Positions 11,074-20,811 of a stretch of DNA of 64,000 bases are shown here, piece by piece. The notes under the pieces were generated by a model. The model searched no databases. It had not been told where the DNA came from and saw nothing but the letters and a program-made list of their open reading frames with translations. The translations under genes and the position numbers were made by a program. The first letter of the stretch is position 1; the number at the start of each line of letters is the position of its first letter. The stretch is from Myxococcales bacterium (lineage in GTDB: Bacteria; Myxococcota_A; Polyangia; Polyangiales; Polyangiaceae): NCBI GenBank assembly GCA_016794345.1, contig JAEUKE010000081.1, positions 17,105 through 81,104 of the forward strand, written 5' to 3'.

Positions 11074-11092
11074 GCTCGGGTCCTCCGGAGGC

Positions 11093-12382
11093 TCAGAACA
11101 TCCCGCGGCGGCGGCCTTGGCCGGAGCCACTGCCAGGGCCTGCGTCCGTCTCGTCGCGCACGACCTTCGCTCCTTCGAGGTCGGTCTTCACCTCGGTCCA
11201 GATGCCGTCCGTGATGCCGACGTCGACGATACGAGGCTCGATCTTCTCTTTGCCGGGCGTCTCGTCCACGAGGACCCAGACGCGGCCTTGGCCCGACTTG
11301 AGCTTGGGGAGCGGCTCCTGAGGGACGGGCTTGCCGCTGTCGTCCATCGGCGGCGAGGGACGGAACCTGAGCGCGGCGTTCGGGACACGGCTCACGCCGG
11401 TGACCTTCGCGCTGGTGATCGTCACCGTCGCCGTCATGCCGGGGCGCAGCTTGAGATCGGGGTTGTCGACGTCGATCACGGCGGCGTATGTGACGACGCC
11501 CTGCTGGCTGACCGGGCTGAGGCGCACCTGGATGACCTCGCCTTTGAAGATCGACCCGGGGAACGCGTCCACCGAGATCTCGGCCGCCATCTTCTCCTTC
11601 AGCTTGCCGACGTCCGCCTCGTCGATGTCGGCGAACACACGCATCTTGCGGAGGTCCTGCGCGAGCACGAACAACGTGGGCGCCTGGAAGCTCGCCTGCA
11701 CGGTCTGCCCGACGTCGATCGAGCGCGTGATGACGACGCCGTCGATCGGCGAGAGGATCTTCGCGAACTCCAGGTTCGTCTTCGATTGTTTGAGCTGCGC
11801 CGAGATCTGCGCGACCTGCGCCTTGGCTGCGGCGACCTCGGCGACCGAGACGTCGTAGGTGCCCTGCGCCGCGTCGAGGTCCGCCTGCGACCCGACCTTC
11901 TCGGTCACGAGCTTCTTGGCGCGATCCAGCCGCAGGCGCGCCGCCTCGAGGTTCGCCTCCGCGCGCTTCACCGAGGCCGACGACGCGGCGAGCTGCGCGT
12001 TCGAGGACTCGATCTGCGCGGAGTAGAGGGTCGGATCGATCTCCGCGAGGACCTCCCCCGCCTTCACCTGGCTGTTGAAGTCGACGAACACCTTGGTGAT
12101 GCGGCCGGACACCTGGGCGCCGACCTGCACTTCCGTCACGGGTTTGACCTGGCCGGTCGACTGGACCGTCTCCGCGATCTCGCCGGATGTCAGCTCGGCC
12201 AGGACGAACCGGGGCGGCGGCGGAGGGGCGTTGCGGGCACGGTAGACGAAAAAGCCGGCCACCGCTGCGGCGAGCACCAGGAAGATCACCGCGCGGCGGA
12301 GCCATTTCCGGCCCCCTTCGGTGCTCGCAAGCTCCTTCTTCAGATTCTCGCGCTCCTTGGCGCTGGCGCCCGATCCGTCCAT
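11093..12382 (-). CDS. Periplasmic adaptor (membrane fusion protein), MacA-like
   Basis: 429 residues: cytoplasmic N-terminal coil, one membrane anchor (about 35-52), then lipoyl halves flanking a long alpha-helical hairpin (about 120-210) and beta-barrel domains (SPIDGVVITRSIDVGQTV). The adaptor bridges the inner-membrane ABC permease to an outer-membrane channel; no TolC-like gene is present here, so that partner must be encoded elsewhere. ATG 12382 follows a G-rich ribosome-binding region. It is the first gene of the exporter operon. Confidence 0.93.
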   Translation of the reverse strand: MDGSGASAKERENLKKELASTEGGRKWLRRAVIFLVLAAAVAGFFVYRARNAPPPPPRFVLAELTSGEIAETVQSTGQVKPVTEVQVGAQVSGRITKVFVDFNSQVKAGEVLAEIDPTLYSAQIESSNAQLAASSASVKRAEANLEAARLRLDRAKKLVTEKVGSQADLDAAQGTYDVSVAEVAAAKAQVAQISAQLKQSKTNLEFAKILSPIDGVVITRSIDVGQTVQASFQAPTLFVLAQDLRKMRVFADIDEADVGKLKEKMAAEISVDAFPGSIFKGEVIQVRLSPVSQQGVVTYAAVIDVDNPDLKLRPGMTATVTITSAKVTGVSRVPNAALRFRPSPPMDDSGKPVPQEPLPKLKSGQGRVWVLVDETPGKEKIEPRIVDVGITDGIWTEVKTDLEGAKVVRDETDAGPGSGSGQGRRRGMF

Positions 12383-12472
12383 TCGCCCCCACCCCTTTAG
12401 CACTGGTGGCGCCCGAGGGAAGCCGAGGGGCGTTGCCTCGCGCCACCGTTCGCAATACACCCTCGTTCACCC

Positions 12473-13027
12473 GTGTCCGCCACCTCTCCGATCACTCCCG
12501 ACACCCACGTCACGATCCGGTACGCCCTGTTCGAGGCAGTTTCCCCCGCCGAGAGCGCGGCGGACCCGGCCGAAGAGCCGATCACGGTCTCGTACGTCCA
12601 CGGCTACGGGCAGGTGCTCCCCGCCATCGAGCGGGCGCTCGAAGGGAAGGCCCAGGGCAGCCACCTCTCGGTCACGGCCGAGCCCGAGGACGCGTTCGGT
12701 CCTCACGACGAGGACGGCGTCTTCGAGATCGAAAAAGACGGGCTCGACGGCGCCGCCGATCTGACGGCCGGAGAAGAGGTCGTCGCGACCGGCCCCGAGG
12801 GCGAGGTCTTCATGCGCATCGTGGAGGTCCGCGACGAGACACTCCTCGTCGACACGAACCACCCCCTCGCAGGGAAACGCGTCCGCTTCGAGGTGGAGAT
12901 CCTCGAGGTGCGCCCCGCGACCGACGACGAGATCGAGGAGGCGCAGGCCGAGCTCGACGCCCACGACGACGCTTGTGGCTGCGGCCACGACCACAGCCTC
13001 GTCCAGCTGAAGAAGTCACCGAACTAG
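12473..13027 (+). CDS. slyD: SlyD-type FKBP peptidyl-prolyl isomerase
   Basis: 184 residues. It has the FKBP core with an inserted-flap (IF) domain: YVHGYGQVLPAIERALEG, then NHPLAGKRVRFEVEI, both SlyD hallmarks. The C-terminus ends in a short metal-binding tail (CGCGHDHS), as in nickel-binding SlyD proteins. Family role: prolyl isomerisation and chaperoning of folding intermediates in the cytoplasm, plus Ni2+ handling. GTG 12473 is the start; there is no clear ribosome-binding site. Confidence 0.9.
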   Translation: MSATSPITPDTHVTIRYALFEAVSPAESAADPAEEPITVSYVHGYGQVLPAIERALEGKAQGSHLSVTAEPEDAFGPHDEDGVFEIEKDGLDGAADLTAGEEVVATGPEGEVFMRIVEVRDETLLVDTNHPLAGKRVRFEVEILEVRPATDDEIEEAQAELDAHDDACGCGHDHSLVQLKKSPN

Positions 13028-13081
13028 AGCTTTTTGCGCGTGCCGCGCGCGCGTGCCATCGTAACAAGGCGACAATCGATC

Positions 13082-13326
<245 letters not shown>

Positions 13327-13330
<4 letters not shown>

Positions 13331-13602
13331 GCGAGCCCGTCCTGCCCAAGCTCGACTTCTCGACCTTCGTGCTGGGGATCATCGGGACGGCGTACGTGCA
13401 TCTCGGCGATGCGCCTCCGCCCGAAGGCACGGAACCGGAGCTCGAGTTCGCGCGTCAGAACATCGACTTGCTCGAGCTGCTCCAACAGAAGACGAAGGGC
13501 AACCTCTCCGGTGACGAGGAGCGGTTGCTCGCCCAGGCCCTGTCGGACCTGCGGGCCCGCTACATCGAGGTCGAACGTCGCGGGGGGCCCGGAGCCGCGT
13601 GA
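13327..13602 (+). CDS. DUF1844 domain protein
   Basis: 91 residues covering one whole DUF1844 domain: FSTFVLGIIGTAYVHLGD, the IDLLELLQQKTKGNLS core, and a C-terminal LRARYIEVE helix. The family is common in Deltaproteobacteria and Planctomycetes and has no assigned function. The start is GTG, sharing GTGA with the upstream stop; its own stop shares GTGA with the protease start. Confidence 0.88.
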
Positions 13603-14753
13603 GCGGAGAGCGCCGCCGCTTCACCGGGCTGGGGGCCGTCGTCGGCGTCCTCCTCGGAGCGTTGCTCCTGGCGGTGCTCACCCTCGCAGGGTGCGAGAAG
13701 CTGGGGCTGGGCGGCTCGTCTTCGAAATCCTCTCAAGCGAAGGAGTCGGACCAAGGTCCGCCTCCGATCCCGACCGTGCTCTCGAAGCCTCCCGAGCCTC
13801 GCACGGTCCTGGTGGACGCGGCCGGCAGGCCCATCTCGTTCGCCCCGATCGTTCAAGCCTCCGACGCGTCCGTCGTCAGCGTGAAGACGATCGTGCGGGA
13901 AGGAAATCGGCGCGGCGAGGGAATCGGCACGGCGTTCATCTACGATCCGGCCGGCTACCTCCTCACGAACCATCACGTCATCGACCACGCGATCGACATC
14001 ACGGTCGGCTTCACCGACGGCCGGCAGCTCCCTGCTCGGGTGGTGGGCTCGGATCGCCGGACGGACGTCGCGGTCATCAAGGTCGACGCGACCGGCCTGC
14101 CCGCGTTGCCCCTCGGTGACTCCGAGCAGATCGTGGTGGGCGACTGGGTGGTGGCCATCGGCAACCCGTTCGGCCTGGCCCACACCGTCTCGGCTGGCAT
14201 CGTGAGCGCGAAGGGCCGAACGGAGCGCGACGTGGTCGGCCTCGACCCGGCCGGGTATTTCGACTTCTTGCAGACGGACGCCAGCATCAACCCCGGTAAC
14301 TCGGGCGGCCCGCTCTTGAACCTGAAGGGCGAGGTCGTTGGGATCAACGCCGCCATCCGCGCGAACGCGAACTCCATCGGGTTCGCGATCCCCATCAACA
14401 TGGTCAAGCAGCTCTTGCCGCTGCTCCTTCGTGACGGGAAGATCCGCCGCAGCGCGATCGGGGTGGTCGTCGCGCAGCTCCCCCGTGACCAGGCTTCGCG
14501 CCTGGGCTCGCCGGACCTGAAAGGGGTCTGGGTCAAGGCGGTGCAGGGTTCGGGCCCGGCTGCCAACGCCGGGATCGAGGTGGACGACGTGATCGTGAGC
14601 TTCGACGGCAAGGCCGTCGAAGATCCGAACGCCCTCCGGTTCTTCGCCAGCATCTTCGGGGTGGGGCGGACCGCCGCGGTCAAGGTCAGCCGGGGCGGCA
14701 AAGAGATGGAATTCAAGGTCACCCTCTCCGAGCTCCCCGAGCAGGACGAGTAG
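13599..14753 (+). CDS. HtrA/DegP-like serine protease with one PDZ domain
   Basis: 384 residues. A hydrophobic N-terminus ends in a probable lipobox (LAGC, Cys32), suggesting a membrane-anchored periplasmic enzyme. The trypsin-like domain has an intact triad: His126 (NHHVI), Asp156 (RTDVAVI) and Ser235 (NPGNSGGPLL). One PDZ domain occupies about 285-375 (GVWVKAVQGSGPAANAGIEV). Family role: envelope protein quality control. The neighbouring ECF sigma and anti-sigma genes make a role in envelope-stress signalling plausible, but this is inference. Confidence 0.93.
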   Translation: MSGERRRFTGLGAVVGVLLGALLLAVLTLAGCEKLGLGGSSSKSSQAKESDQGPPPIPTVLSKPPEPRTVLVDAAGRPISFAPIVQASDASVVSVKTIVREGNRRGEGIGTAFIYDPAGYLLTNHHVIDHAIDITVGFTDGRQLPARVVGSDRRTDVAVIKVDATGLPALPLGDSEQIVVGDWVVAIGNPFGLAHTVSAGIVSAKGRTERDVVGLDPAGYFDFLQTDASINPGNSGGPLLNLKGEVVGINAAIRANANSIGFAIPINMVKQLLPLLLRDGKIRRSAIGVVVAQLPRDQASRLGSPDLKGVWVKAVQGSGPAANAGIEVDDVIVSFDGKAVEDPNALRFFASIFGVGRTAAVKVSRGGKEMEFKVTLSELPEQDE

Positions 14754-14778
14754 GACCCCGCTGGGTTAGGCTACCTCC

Positions 14779-15576
14779 GTGCCGAGCTCTCCTTCCCCTC
14801 CCAACGGCGGACCGCCCCAACCGGCGACCGGGTCGGTGCAGGTGAATAGGGCCATGGCCGAGGCGTCCAAGGAGCAACGGTCACGGGAAGCCGAGGAAGA
14901 TCGTGCTCTCATCGCTCGAGCCCAAGCCGGAGACCAAGGCGCCTTTCGGTCCTTGGTCGAGCGGCATCAACGGCGCGCCTTCGCGATCGCCGTCGGCCTC
15001 GTGCGAGACGAGAACGACGCGCGCGAGATCGTCCAGGAGGCCTTCCTGCGCGTCCACAAGGGCCTCGCGACCTTCGAAGGGGGCTCGTCCTTTTTCACCT
15101 GGCTCTATCGGATCGTCACGAACCTCTCGATCGACCTCATGCGCAAGCCGGGTCGGAAGGGCGCCGAGCTCGATGAGACCCGGGACCTGTCGGAAGAAGG
15201 TGGGGCAGGCGATCTCGCCCTCGTGTCCCGCATCGACGGCGCCGACCCGATCGACGTCGTGCGGCGCAAAGAGATGGCCGCCCGCATCCAGGTCGCGCTC
15301 GATGCCCTGCCTTGGTACCACCGCGCAGTCATCCTCATGCGCGAGGTCGAGGGCTTGTCCTACGAAGAGATGGCCGAGTCGATGGGCGTCTCGAAGGGCA
15401 CGATCATGAGCCGCCTGTTCCACGCCCGCCAGAAGATGCAAAAAGCCTTGGCCGACGTGTACGCCGAGCTGGATGGGGCTGGGCCGCCGAGCGACGCCGC
15501 CCCCGCGGAGGAGCCCGTGCGGCCTCGCCGCCAGGAGCCCGCCTCGGCCCCTGATCACCAGAAGGAGGAGCGGTGA
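14779..15576 (+). CDS. ECF RNA polymerase sigma factor (RpoE-like)
   Basis: 265 residues from GTG 14779; an in-frame ATG at 14854 (MAEASKEQ) is a credible alternative. Region 2 (about 65-130: ARSLVERH-type start, DARDIVQEAFLR-like helix, FFTWLYRIVTNLSIDL) and region 4 (about 175-225: LPWYHRAVILMREVEGLSYEEMAESM, GTIMSRLFHARQKM) are both intact. A Pro-rich acidic tail follows. A TAGGCT hexamer ends six bases before GTG, consistent with a leaderless transcript. The next gene starts within its stop (GTGA) and looks like its anti-sigma factor. Confidence 0.92.
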   Translation: MPSSPSPPNGGPPQPATGSVQVNRAMAEASKEQRSREAEEDRALIARAQAGDQGAFRSLVERHQRRAFAIAVGLVRDENDAREIVQEAFLRVHKGLATFEGGSSFFTWLYRIVTNLSIDLMRKPGRKGAELDETRDLSEEGGAGDLALVSRIDGADPIDVVRRKEMAARIQVALDALPWYHRAVILMREVEGLSYEEMAESMGVSKGTIMSRLFHARQKMQKALADVYAELDGAGPPSDAAPAEEPVRPRRQEPASAPDHQKEER

Positions 15577-16253
15577 GCGCCGCCAACAACCCTCCGACGG
15601 ATTGGGAGCTCATGCTGTTCCACGACGGCGAGCTCGAGGAGCCTCGCCGGTCGGAGGTCGCGACCTGGCTGGAGCAGAGCCAGGTCGGGCGCGGCAAGCT
15701 GGCCGGCCTCGGCCTCGGAGGGGAGCTGCTTCGCGAGTCCGCCCTGACCAAGGCATCGAGCTTCGACATCGCGGACGTGGTGATGAAGCAGGTCGGCTCG
15801 GCGAATGCCCAGTCGGCTGCGGTCCAGCCCGCCAAGGTCATCGAGCTGCGCAAGGCGGGTGGTCGGGCAGGTCAGCAGGCGGGCGTGCCCGCAGGCGGTC
15901 AGGACAAACCCGCCGAGCGGCAGGACGGCGGTCGGCTCCTCCTGCCGCTCACTGCGCTCGCGGCTGCAGCGGCCGTGGCCCTCTTCGTCTGGGGCAAACA
16001 CGGGACGGACGAGACGCCGGTCGCGCGAACCCAGGCGACCGAGCAGGCGGAGCCCGTCCAGCCGCTCCCGAGCAGCAAGACCGCGGCTCCCCCGTCCACC
16101 GCACCCCTCTTCGCGCAAGCGTCGGACGACGAATCGGAGCCCAGCGTCCAGGTCGCTTCGGTAGACTTCGGCTCGAGGACAGGGGCCGTCTATTACGTGG
16201 GTGGCGCCTCGCAGGGGGCGACCACCACGGTCGTGTGGGTGACGGAGGAATGA
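15573..16253 (+). CDS. Putative membrane-anchored anti-sigma factor
   Basis: 226 residues. The N-terminal ~60 residues (DWELMLFHDGELEEPRRSEV) resemble the cytoplasmic sigma-binding part of RsiW/zf-HC2-type anti-sigma factors, but the zinc-binding His/Cys residues are absent. One transmembrane helix (about 125-142) is followed by a periplasmic tail of about 80 residues. Position directly after, and overlapping, an ECF sigma gene is the main argument for the role. GTG start at 15573. Confidence 0.8.
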   Translation: MSAANNPPTDWELMLFHDGELEEPRRSEVATWLEQSQVGRGKLAGLGLGGELLRESALTKASSFDIADVVMKQVGSANAQSAAVQPAKVIELRKAGGRAGQQAGVPAGGQDKPAERQDGGRLLLPLTALAAAAAVALFVWGKHGTDETPVARTQATEQAEPVQPLPSSKTAAPPSTAPLFAQASDDESEPSVQVASVDFGSRTGAVYYVGGASQGATTTVVWVTEE

Positions 16254-16260
16254 GGTCTCG

Positions 16261-16755
16261 ATGACGTCCCGGCGCTCGGTTCTGAAGATGCTTGCAGGCT
16301 CCGGCTTCGCCGTCGTGGCGCCCTCGCTGCTGGCGAAGAAGGCGTTCGCAGGGGATGCCCCCGCGGAGATCTCGACCGAGGTCATGGTCCTGCACGCGAC
16401 AAACGAGGGCAAAGGCATCGATCCGGGCATCGGCGACATGCCCGAGCTGAAGAAGCCTCCGTTCTCCGCCTACGACACCTACAAGCTCCTCGGGAAGAGC
16501 ACGCACAAGCTCCCGAAGGACAAGGAGCAGGACAAGAAGCTCCCGAACGACTCGAAGCTCCTCCTGACCTACAAGGATCTCGTCCCCGCGAAGAAGAACG
16601 AGCCCGAGAAATTCGTCGTGGGCGTGAAGATCAAGAAGCCGGACGACACGGAGTTCATCGCCTCGACGTTCCACTCTCCGAAGGGGCAGGTCTTCTTCGT
16701 GGCCGGACCCAAGTACAAAAACGGCGTCTTGGTCATCGGCATCAAGATCGTCTGA
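16261..16755 (+). CDS. Tat-exported hypothetical protein
   Basis: 164 residues with a twin-arginine signal (SRRSVLKMLAGSGF) and cleavage expected near KAFAG. The mature part is rich in Lys, with KKPDDTEFIASTFHSPKGQV near the end. No enzyme family recognised. It begins seven bases after the anti-sigma gene and probably belongs to the same transcript. Tat export suggests it folds, perhaps with a cofactor, before crossing the membrane. Confidence 0.85.
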   Translation: MTSRRSVLKMLAGSGFAVVAPSLLAKKAFAGDAPAEISTEVMVLHATNEGKGIDPGIGDMPELKKPPFSAYDTYKLLGKSTHKLPKDKEQDKKLPNDSKLLLTYKDLVPAKKNEPEKFVVGVKIKKPDDTEFIASTFHSPKGQVFFVAGPKYKNGVLVIGIKIV

Positions 16756-16923
16756 GGACGGCGCAGCCTTCTGAGGGCGGCGCCCGGGCGCGACTCACAG
16801 CACTCTTTCCCTGGTCGGCGAACTGGAGCGACACGCGCGGGCTCTTCTCGCCCGCGGCCGATCCTCTCGGCGAGCACGGCTTGTCGCGGGAGCACCCGCT
16901 GGAGGCCGAGTGTGCCGGCTCGG

Positions 16924-18093
16924 TCACGCCCTGATGGGCAGCTCGACCGTGAACACGGCGCCGCGCTCGAGGCCGTTCGCCGCCGAGACGTGGCCGCCGT
17001 GGCTCGCCACGATCGTCTGGACGATGTTGAGGCCGAGCCCGCTCCCGCCGCCTTCTCCGCGCGTCGTGAAATACGGCTCGAAGAGACGATCGATCGCGTC
17101 GGGGCGAATGCCGGGACCCTGATCGATCACGCGGATGAGGACACGTTCGCCCTCGATCGCGGTCTGCAAGACGAGCTCCCCGCCTCCGGGCGACATCGCC
17201 TGGCAGGCGTTCGTGATGAGGTTCACGAACACCTGCGTGAGCGGACCGTGCAGCCCGTGCAGCGGGACGATGTCTCCGAACTCCCGCACCACCTCCACGT
17301 GGGAGTCCGCGAGCACGTGATCGCAGAACACGAGCGCGCGCTCGATGACGTCGTGGATCGACAGCGCCGAGGGCACCGCGGTGGACGGACGCGAGTAGGC
17401 GACGAGATCGCGCGTGAAGGCGAGGACGCGACCCGCCGCCTCGCTGATGCGCGCGAGGCGCTCGCGATCTTCAGCGGCCACGTCTTGCACTTCCAGCCTA
17501 CGGCGCAAGAAGTCGGCGTAGGCCACGATCGACGTGAGCGGGTTGTTCAGCTCGTGCACGATGCTCGCCGCCATGCGGCCGAGCCCCGCGAGCTTGTCGC
17601 TCTGCACGGCCTGGTCGCGGAGCCCACGCGCCTCGGCCGCCTCGTTGCGCAGCCGCGCCACGTGACGCGCGCGGCGGATCACCGAGCCGATCGCCAAGGC
17701 GAGACGCTCGACCTGCTTCAACGCCGTCGCGTCGAGGGGCTCGTCGCCGCCGATGTGCATCGTCGACCCATCGTCGTACGGGATGCCGATGATCTGCTCG
17801 TGGAGCACCTCGGGGAAGAGCCGCGCGGCGTCCTGGACGCGCGGCCGGCTGGGCCGCGGCGCGTGCCGGACGATGAGCTGATCGCCCTCGACGTCGGGCA
17901 CGCATACGCCCACACACAGATCGTCGACGCCCTCCGCGTACGCCGAGACGAGCGCCCAGATCGCGTCTTCGAGGTCCGCGTCCGGCGCGAGCATCGCGAG
18001 CTGCTCGAGGATGCGCTCGTACGGATCGGCGCTGCTGAGGACGATCGTCTCCTCGAGCGACGGCGACGGTCCGCTCTTGGGCGCCTCCTTCAT
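16924..18093 (-). CDS. Sensor histidine kinase (N-terminal sensor-HisKA-HATPase)
   Basis: 389 residues, soluble. The N-terminal ~150 residues look GAF-like. The HisKA box is SIVHELNNPLTSIVAYADFL; the HATPase has the N box (NLITNACQAM), DQGPGI, FEPYFTT and GSGLGLNIV, all intact. The start ATG overlaps the stop of the upstream REC-GAF-PAS-PAS-HisKA gene (ATGA), so the two proteins are made together. The upstream partner has no ATPase domain, so this kinase could phosphorylate it in trans; that is inference. Confidence 0.92.
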   Translation of the reverse strand: MKEAPKSGPSPSLEETIVLSSADPYERILEQLAMLAPDADLEDAIWALVSAYAEGVDDLCVGVCVPDVEGDQLIVRHAPRPSRPRVQDAARLFPEVLHEQIIGIPYDDGSTMHIGGDEPLDATALKQVERLALAIGSVIRRARHVARLRNEAAEARGLRDQAVQSDKLAGLGRMAASIVHELNNPLTSIVAYADFLRRRLEVQDVAAEDRERLARISEAAGRVLAFTRDLVAYSRPSTAVPSALSIHDVIERALVFCDHVLADSHVEVVREFGDIVPLHGLHGPLTQVFVNLITNACQAMSPGGGELVLQTAIEGERVLIRVIDQGPGIRPDAIDRLFEPYFTTRGEGGGSGLGLNIVQTIVASHGGHVSAANGLERGAVFTVELPIRA

Positions 18094-20150
18094 TTCACTC
18101 CCTCGCTCTCCTTCGGCGGCTTGCTCGAGCGCCGGCTCGACTCCTCCGCGCTCGAGCGATCGAGATCGATGATCTTGGCGTCGCCGACGTAAGCCATCGT
18201 TTCGTATTTGGTGATCTTACCGATTTTTCGGACGATCTCGGCCATGCGCTCGGCCTCGGCCGCGAGCGACTCCATCTCCCGGAGGTGGGGCTGGCCCTCC
18301 TTCGCGCGCCGCCGGATGATCTCCGCGTAGCCGAGCACGCTCGTGAGGGGCTGGTTCAGCTCGTGTGCGGCGGCGCCCGCCAGCTCGGCGATGAGCGCCT
18401 GTTTCTCCCTCGTCCGAAGCTCCTCCTGCGCGGCAGCGAGGCTCGCTTCCATTCTCAGGCGGTCGCGCAGATCTGTCATGACCCCGACGGAGCCGATCGG
18501 CCTGCCACGATCGACGATGAGGGCCGCCGAGATGGAGACCGGGATGCGGGAGCCGTCGTGTGCGACCACCTCGGTCTGGAATCGCTCCAGCCGGCCTGGC
18601 CCGCCGTGATCGGCCCCGCGGATGAGCTGCATGATCTCGCGCGACACGCCGAACGGGTAGAGGTCGCGCACGTTGATCTGACCCACGACCTGGCTGGCGC
18701 TGTAGCCGAAGACCTTCTCCGCCGCGTGGTTGAAGAGCAACACGGTGCCCGTCATGTCGACCGAGATGATTGCGTCGACCGAGCTGTCGATCACGCGCTC
18801 CAGGAACTCCTTGGTCTTCGTCAGCTCCGCCTCGGTCGCGCGCTCCTGCGTCACGTCCCGGAAGGTGAGCAGCGCCGTCTCTTCGGCTTCCATCACCACG
18901 CAGCTCACCGCGAGGATGCGTCGCTCGTCGCCCACGAGCGCGACGAGGTCCTGTGTGGCGGGTTGGCCGAGGCGCCTGGGGCGGCTGCCGAAGAGGTCCG
19001 CGAGGAGCGACCGGAGCTTCGGCTGATCGTCTTCCGTCAGGAGATCCCCGAGCGACTTGCGCGACAGCTCGCCCTCCGTCCGCCCCAGGATCTCCCTCGC
19101 GCGCGGGTTCGAGAACAGGACGATCGCCTCCGCGTCGAGGACGACGATGCCGTCGGCCGACGAGTGGAAGAAGTCCGCGTACGGCTCGAGCGCGCGGATG
19201 CGCCGCTCCGCCTCGAAGCGCGCGTACGTGCTCTCGCGCGTCTGCTCGCGGAGGTTCTGCATGATGCTGGCGTTGCGGAGGGCGATGGCCGTCGCGCTGG
19301 CCACGGTCTTCGCGACCCAGAGCTCGTGCTCCTTGGCTCGGTGTGGCTCGCGGCGCCGCAGGAAGAGGACGCCGAGCGGCTTGTCCTCGTACATCAGCGG
19401 CAGGCACGCGAGCCACCGGAACGACCCCGGCGGAAGGGCCGAGCGCACCAGATCGAAGACGGGGTCCGTCGACGTGTCCTCGACGAGGAGCGGCTCCCCG
19501 GTCTCGAGCACGCGGCGGATCTCGGGGTACTTCGAGAGATCGATCGGCAGGTCGCGCAGCTCTCTGTCGTCGCTCGCCGCCACGACGTATCCCACCTGGC
19601 TCGCGTCGCGGACGAGGACGATGCTGCAGCGATCCACCCGGGCGACGTCCGCGATTCGCCGGACGACCGTGTAGAGGATGTTGCGGAAGTCGAGCGTGGA
19701 CGAGAGCGTCTGCGTGAGCTCGAGCACGACGCGCGCGTCTCGCTCTCGTTGCTCGAGGGCCTCGACGAACTCCCGCATCCTCAGCTGGCTCCGGATGCGC
19801 GCGACGAGCTCCGCCGTCTTGAACGGCTTGCGGACGAAATCGTCCGCGCCCATGTCGAAGGCGCGTGTCACCTCTTCGTCTGCGTCGACCGCCGTCAGCA
19901 CGACGACCGGCACCTCTCGCAGCTCGTCCGCCGCCCGCATGGCCCGGAGCACCGCGTAGCCGTCCGGTGGAGGCATCACGAGATCGAGCAGCACGATGGC
20001 GGGGACTTTGCCGCCCATCAGCCAGGTGAGCGCCTCCTGCCCCGAGGTGAGCACGTCCGTCCGAAAGCCCGCCCTCTCGAGCGCCTGTGCGAGGACGCGC
20101 CGCGAAATCGCGTCGTCGTCGACGATGAGCACAGACTGACTCTTGGGCAC
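18090..20150 (-). CDS. Receiver-GAF-PAS-PAS-HisKA signalling protein lacking an ATPase domain
   Basis: 686 residues. Receiver domain 1-125 with Asp in IVLLDLVMPPPDGY and conserved Lys in RKPFKT; GAF domain about 140-300; PAS about 325-440; second PAS about 450-570 with PAC segment; HisKA about 585-650 with His in AAHELNQPLTSVLGYAEI. The protein stops about 40 residues after HisKA, where the HATPase domain should begin, and ends in a Ser/Lys-rich tail. No frameshifted HATPase follows; the next gene starts at the overlapping ATG. The family normally carries a kinase domain, so this is either a natural phosphotransfer hub or an ancient truncation. Confidence 0.9.
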   Translation of the reverse strand: MPKSQSVLIVDDDAISRRVLAQALERAGFRTDVLTSGQEALTWLMGGKVPAIVLLDLVMPPPDGYAVLRAMRAADELREVPVVVLTAVDADEEVTRAFDMGADDFVRKPFKTAELVARIRSQLRMREFVEALEQRERDARVVLELTQTLSSTLDFRNILYTVVRRIADVARVDRCSIVLVRDASQVGYVVAASDDRELRDLPIDLSKYPEIRRVLETGEPLLVEDTSTDPVFDLVRSALPPGSFRWLACLPLMYEDKPLGVLFLRRREPHRAKEHELWVAKTVASATAIALRNASIMQNLREQTRESTYARFEAERRIRALEPYADFFHSSADGIVVLDAEAIVLFSNPRAREILGRTEGELSRKSLGDLLTEDDQPKLRSLLADLFGSRPRRLGQPATQDLVALVGDERRILAVSCVVMEAEETALLTFRDVTQERATEAELTKTKEFLERVIDSSVDAIISVDMTGTVLLFNHAAEKVFGYSASQVVGQINVRDLYPFGVSREIMQLIRGADHGGPGRLERFQTEVVAHDGSRIPVSISAALIVDRGRPIGSVGVMTDLRDRLRMEASLAAAQEELRTREKQALIAELAGAAAHELNQPLTSVLGYAEIIRRRAKEGQPHLREMESLAAEAERMAEIVRKIGKITKYETMAYVGDAKIIDLDRSSAEESSRRSSKPPKESEGVK

Positions 20151-20227
20151 GACCCCTCGAAGCTACCGCAAACGACGGCGATCGCCCCAAAAATGGCGTG
20201 CTTTGGCCGGGAAGGTGGCCTTTCCGA

Positions 20228-20758
20228 TCAGCCGCACGCGCTCGCGCACACGTCCAGGTAGAGGCAGGTCGCCCACGCGAAGTAGCGCTGCCCGCCGACC
20301 GGCTCGGCGCCGAGGCAGGTCCCGTCGTCCTGCTCGTCGACGCAGTCCGTGCCGTCGTTCGTGCAGGCGCAGTCGAGGAACTCGTTCTTGTCGGTCCCTG
20401 GGTCGTCGTCCGGGCAGGCGAGCAGGCACGAGAAGAAGGCGCAGCAGTCGGGGTGGCCGCCCTCGTCGCACGACCCGGTGGGGCCGAAACACGAGGTGTA
20501 TTCGTCGAGGCAGGCGCCGCCGTTCAGCGCGAGGGTGTCGTTGCCGAGCACAGCGCACTCGACGCAGCCCGAGTTGGCGTTCACGGCGTCGCCCTCGCAG
20601 ACGCCGATCTCGTCGCAGGTCGACGACGGACCGTCGGTCGGGGTCGGTCGTACCGAGCCCGTGCTTCCACCTTCGCCGCCGCCGCCCGTGATGTCGCCTT
20701 CACAAGACGCGAGCAGGAGAAGACCGAAGAAGAGGGCGGGCGCTGCCCGGAGCAACAT
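20228..20758 (-). CDS. Cys-rich lipoprotein
   Basis: 176 residues with a lipoprotein signal ending LLLASC. A Gly/Ser/Thr linker is followed by a region with about 20 Cys residues, many in CxxC or CC spacing (HPDCCAFFSCLLACPDD; LDCACTNDGTDC). This pattern is typical of abundant disulfide-stabilised surface lipoproteins of myxobacteria with no assigned function. ATG 20758 gives the signal peptide; a TACTAT hexamer lies seven bases upstream. Divergent from ruvB. Confidence 0.85.
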   Translation of the reverse strand: MLLRAAPALFFGLLLLASCEGDITGGGGEGGSTGSVRPTPTDGPSSTCDEIGVCEGDAVNANSGCVECAVLGNDTLALNGGACLDEYTSCFGPTGSCDEGGHPDCCAFFSCLLACPDDDPGTDKNEFLDCACTNDGTDCVDEQDDGTCLGAEPVGGQRYFAWATCLYLDVCASACG

Positions 20759-20811
20759 GGCTGGGATAGTACCCGGTTTTAGCCGGACCACCCCCGGTGT
20801 AGTCCCAGGGT

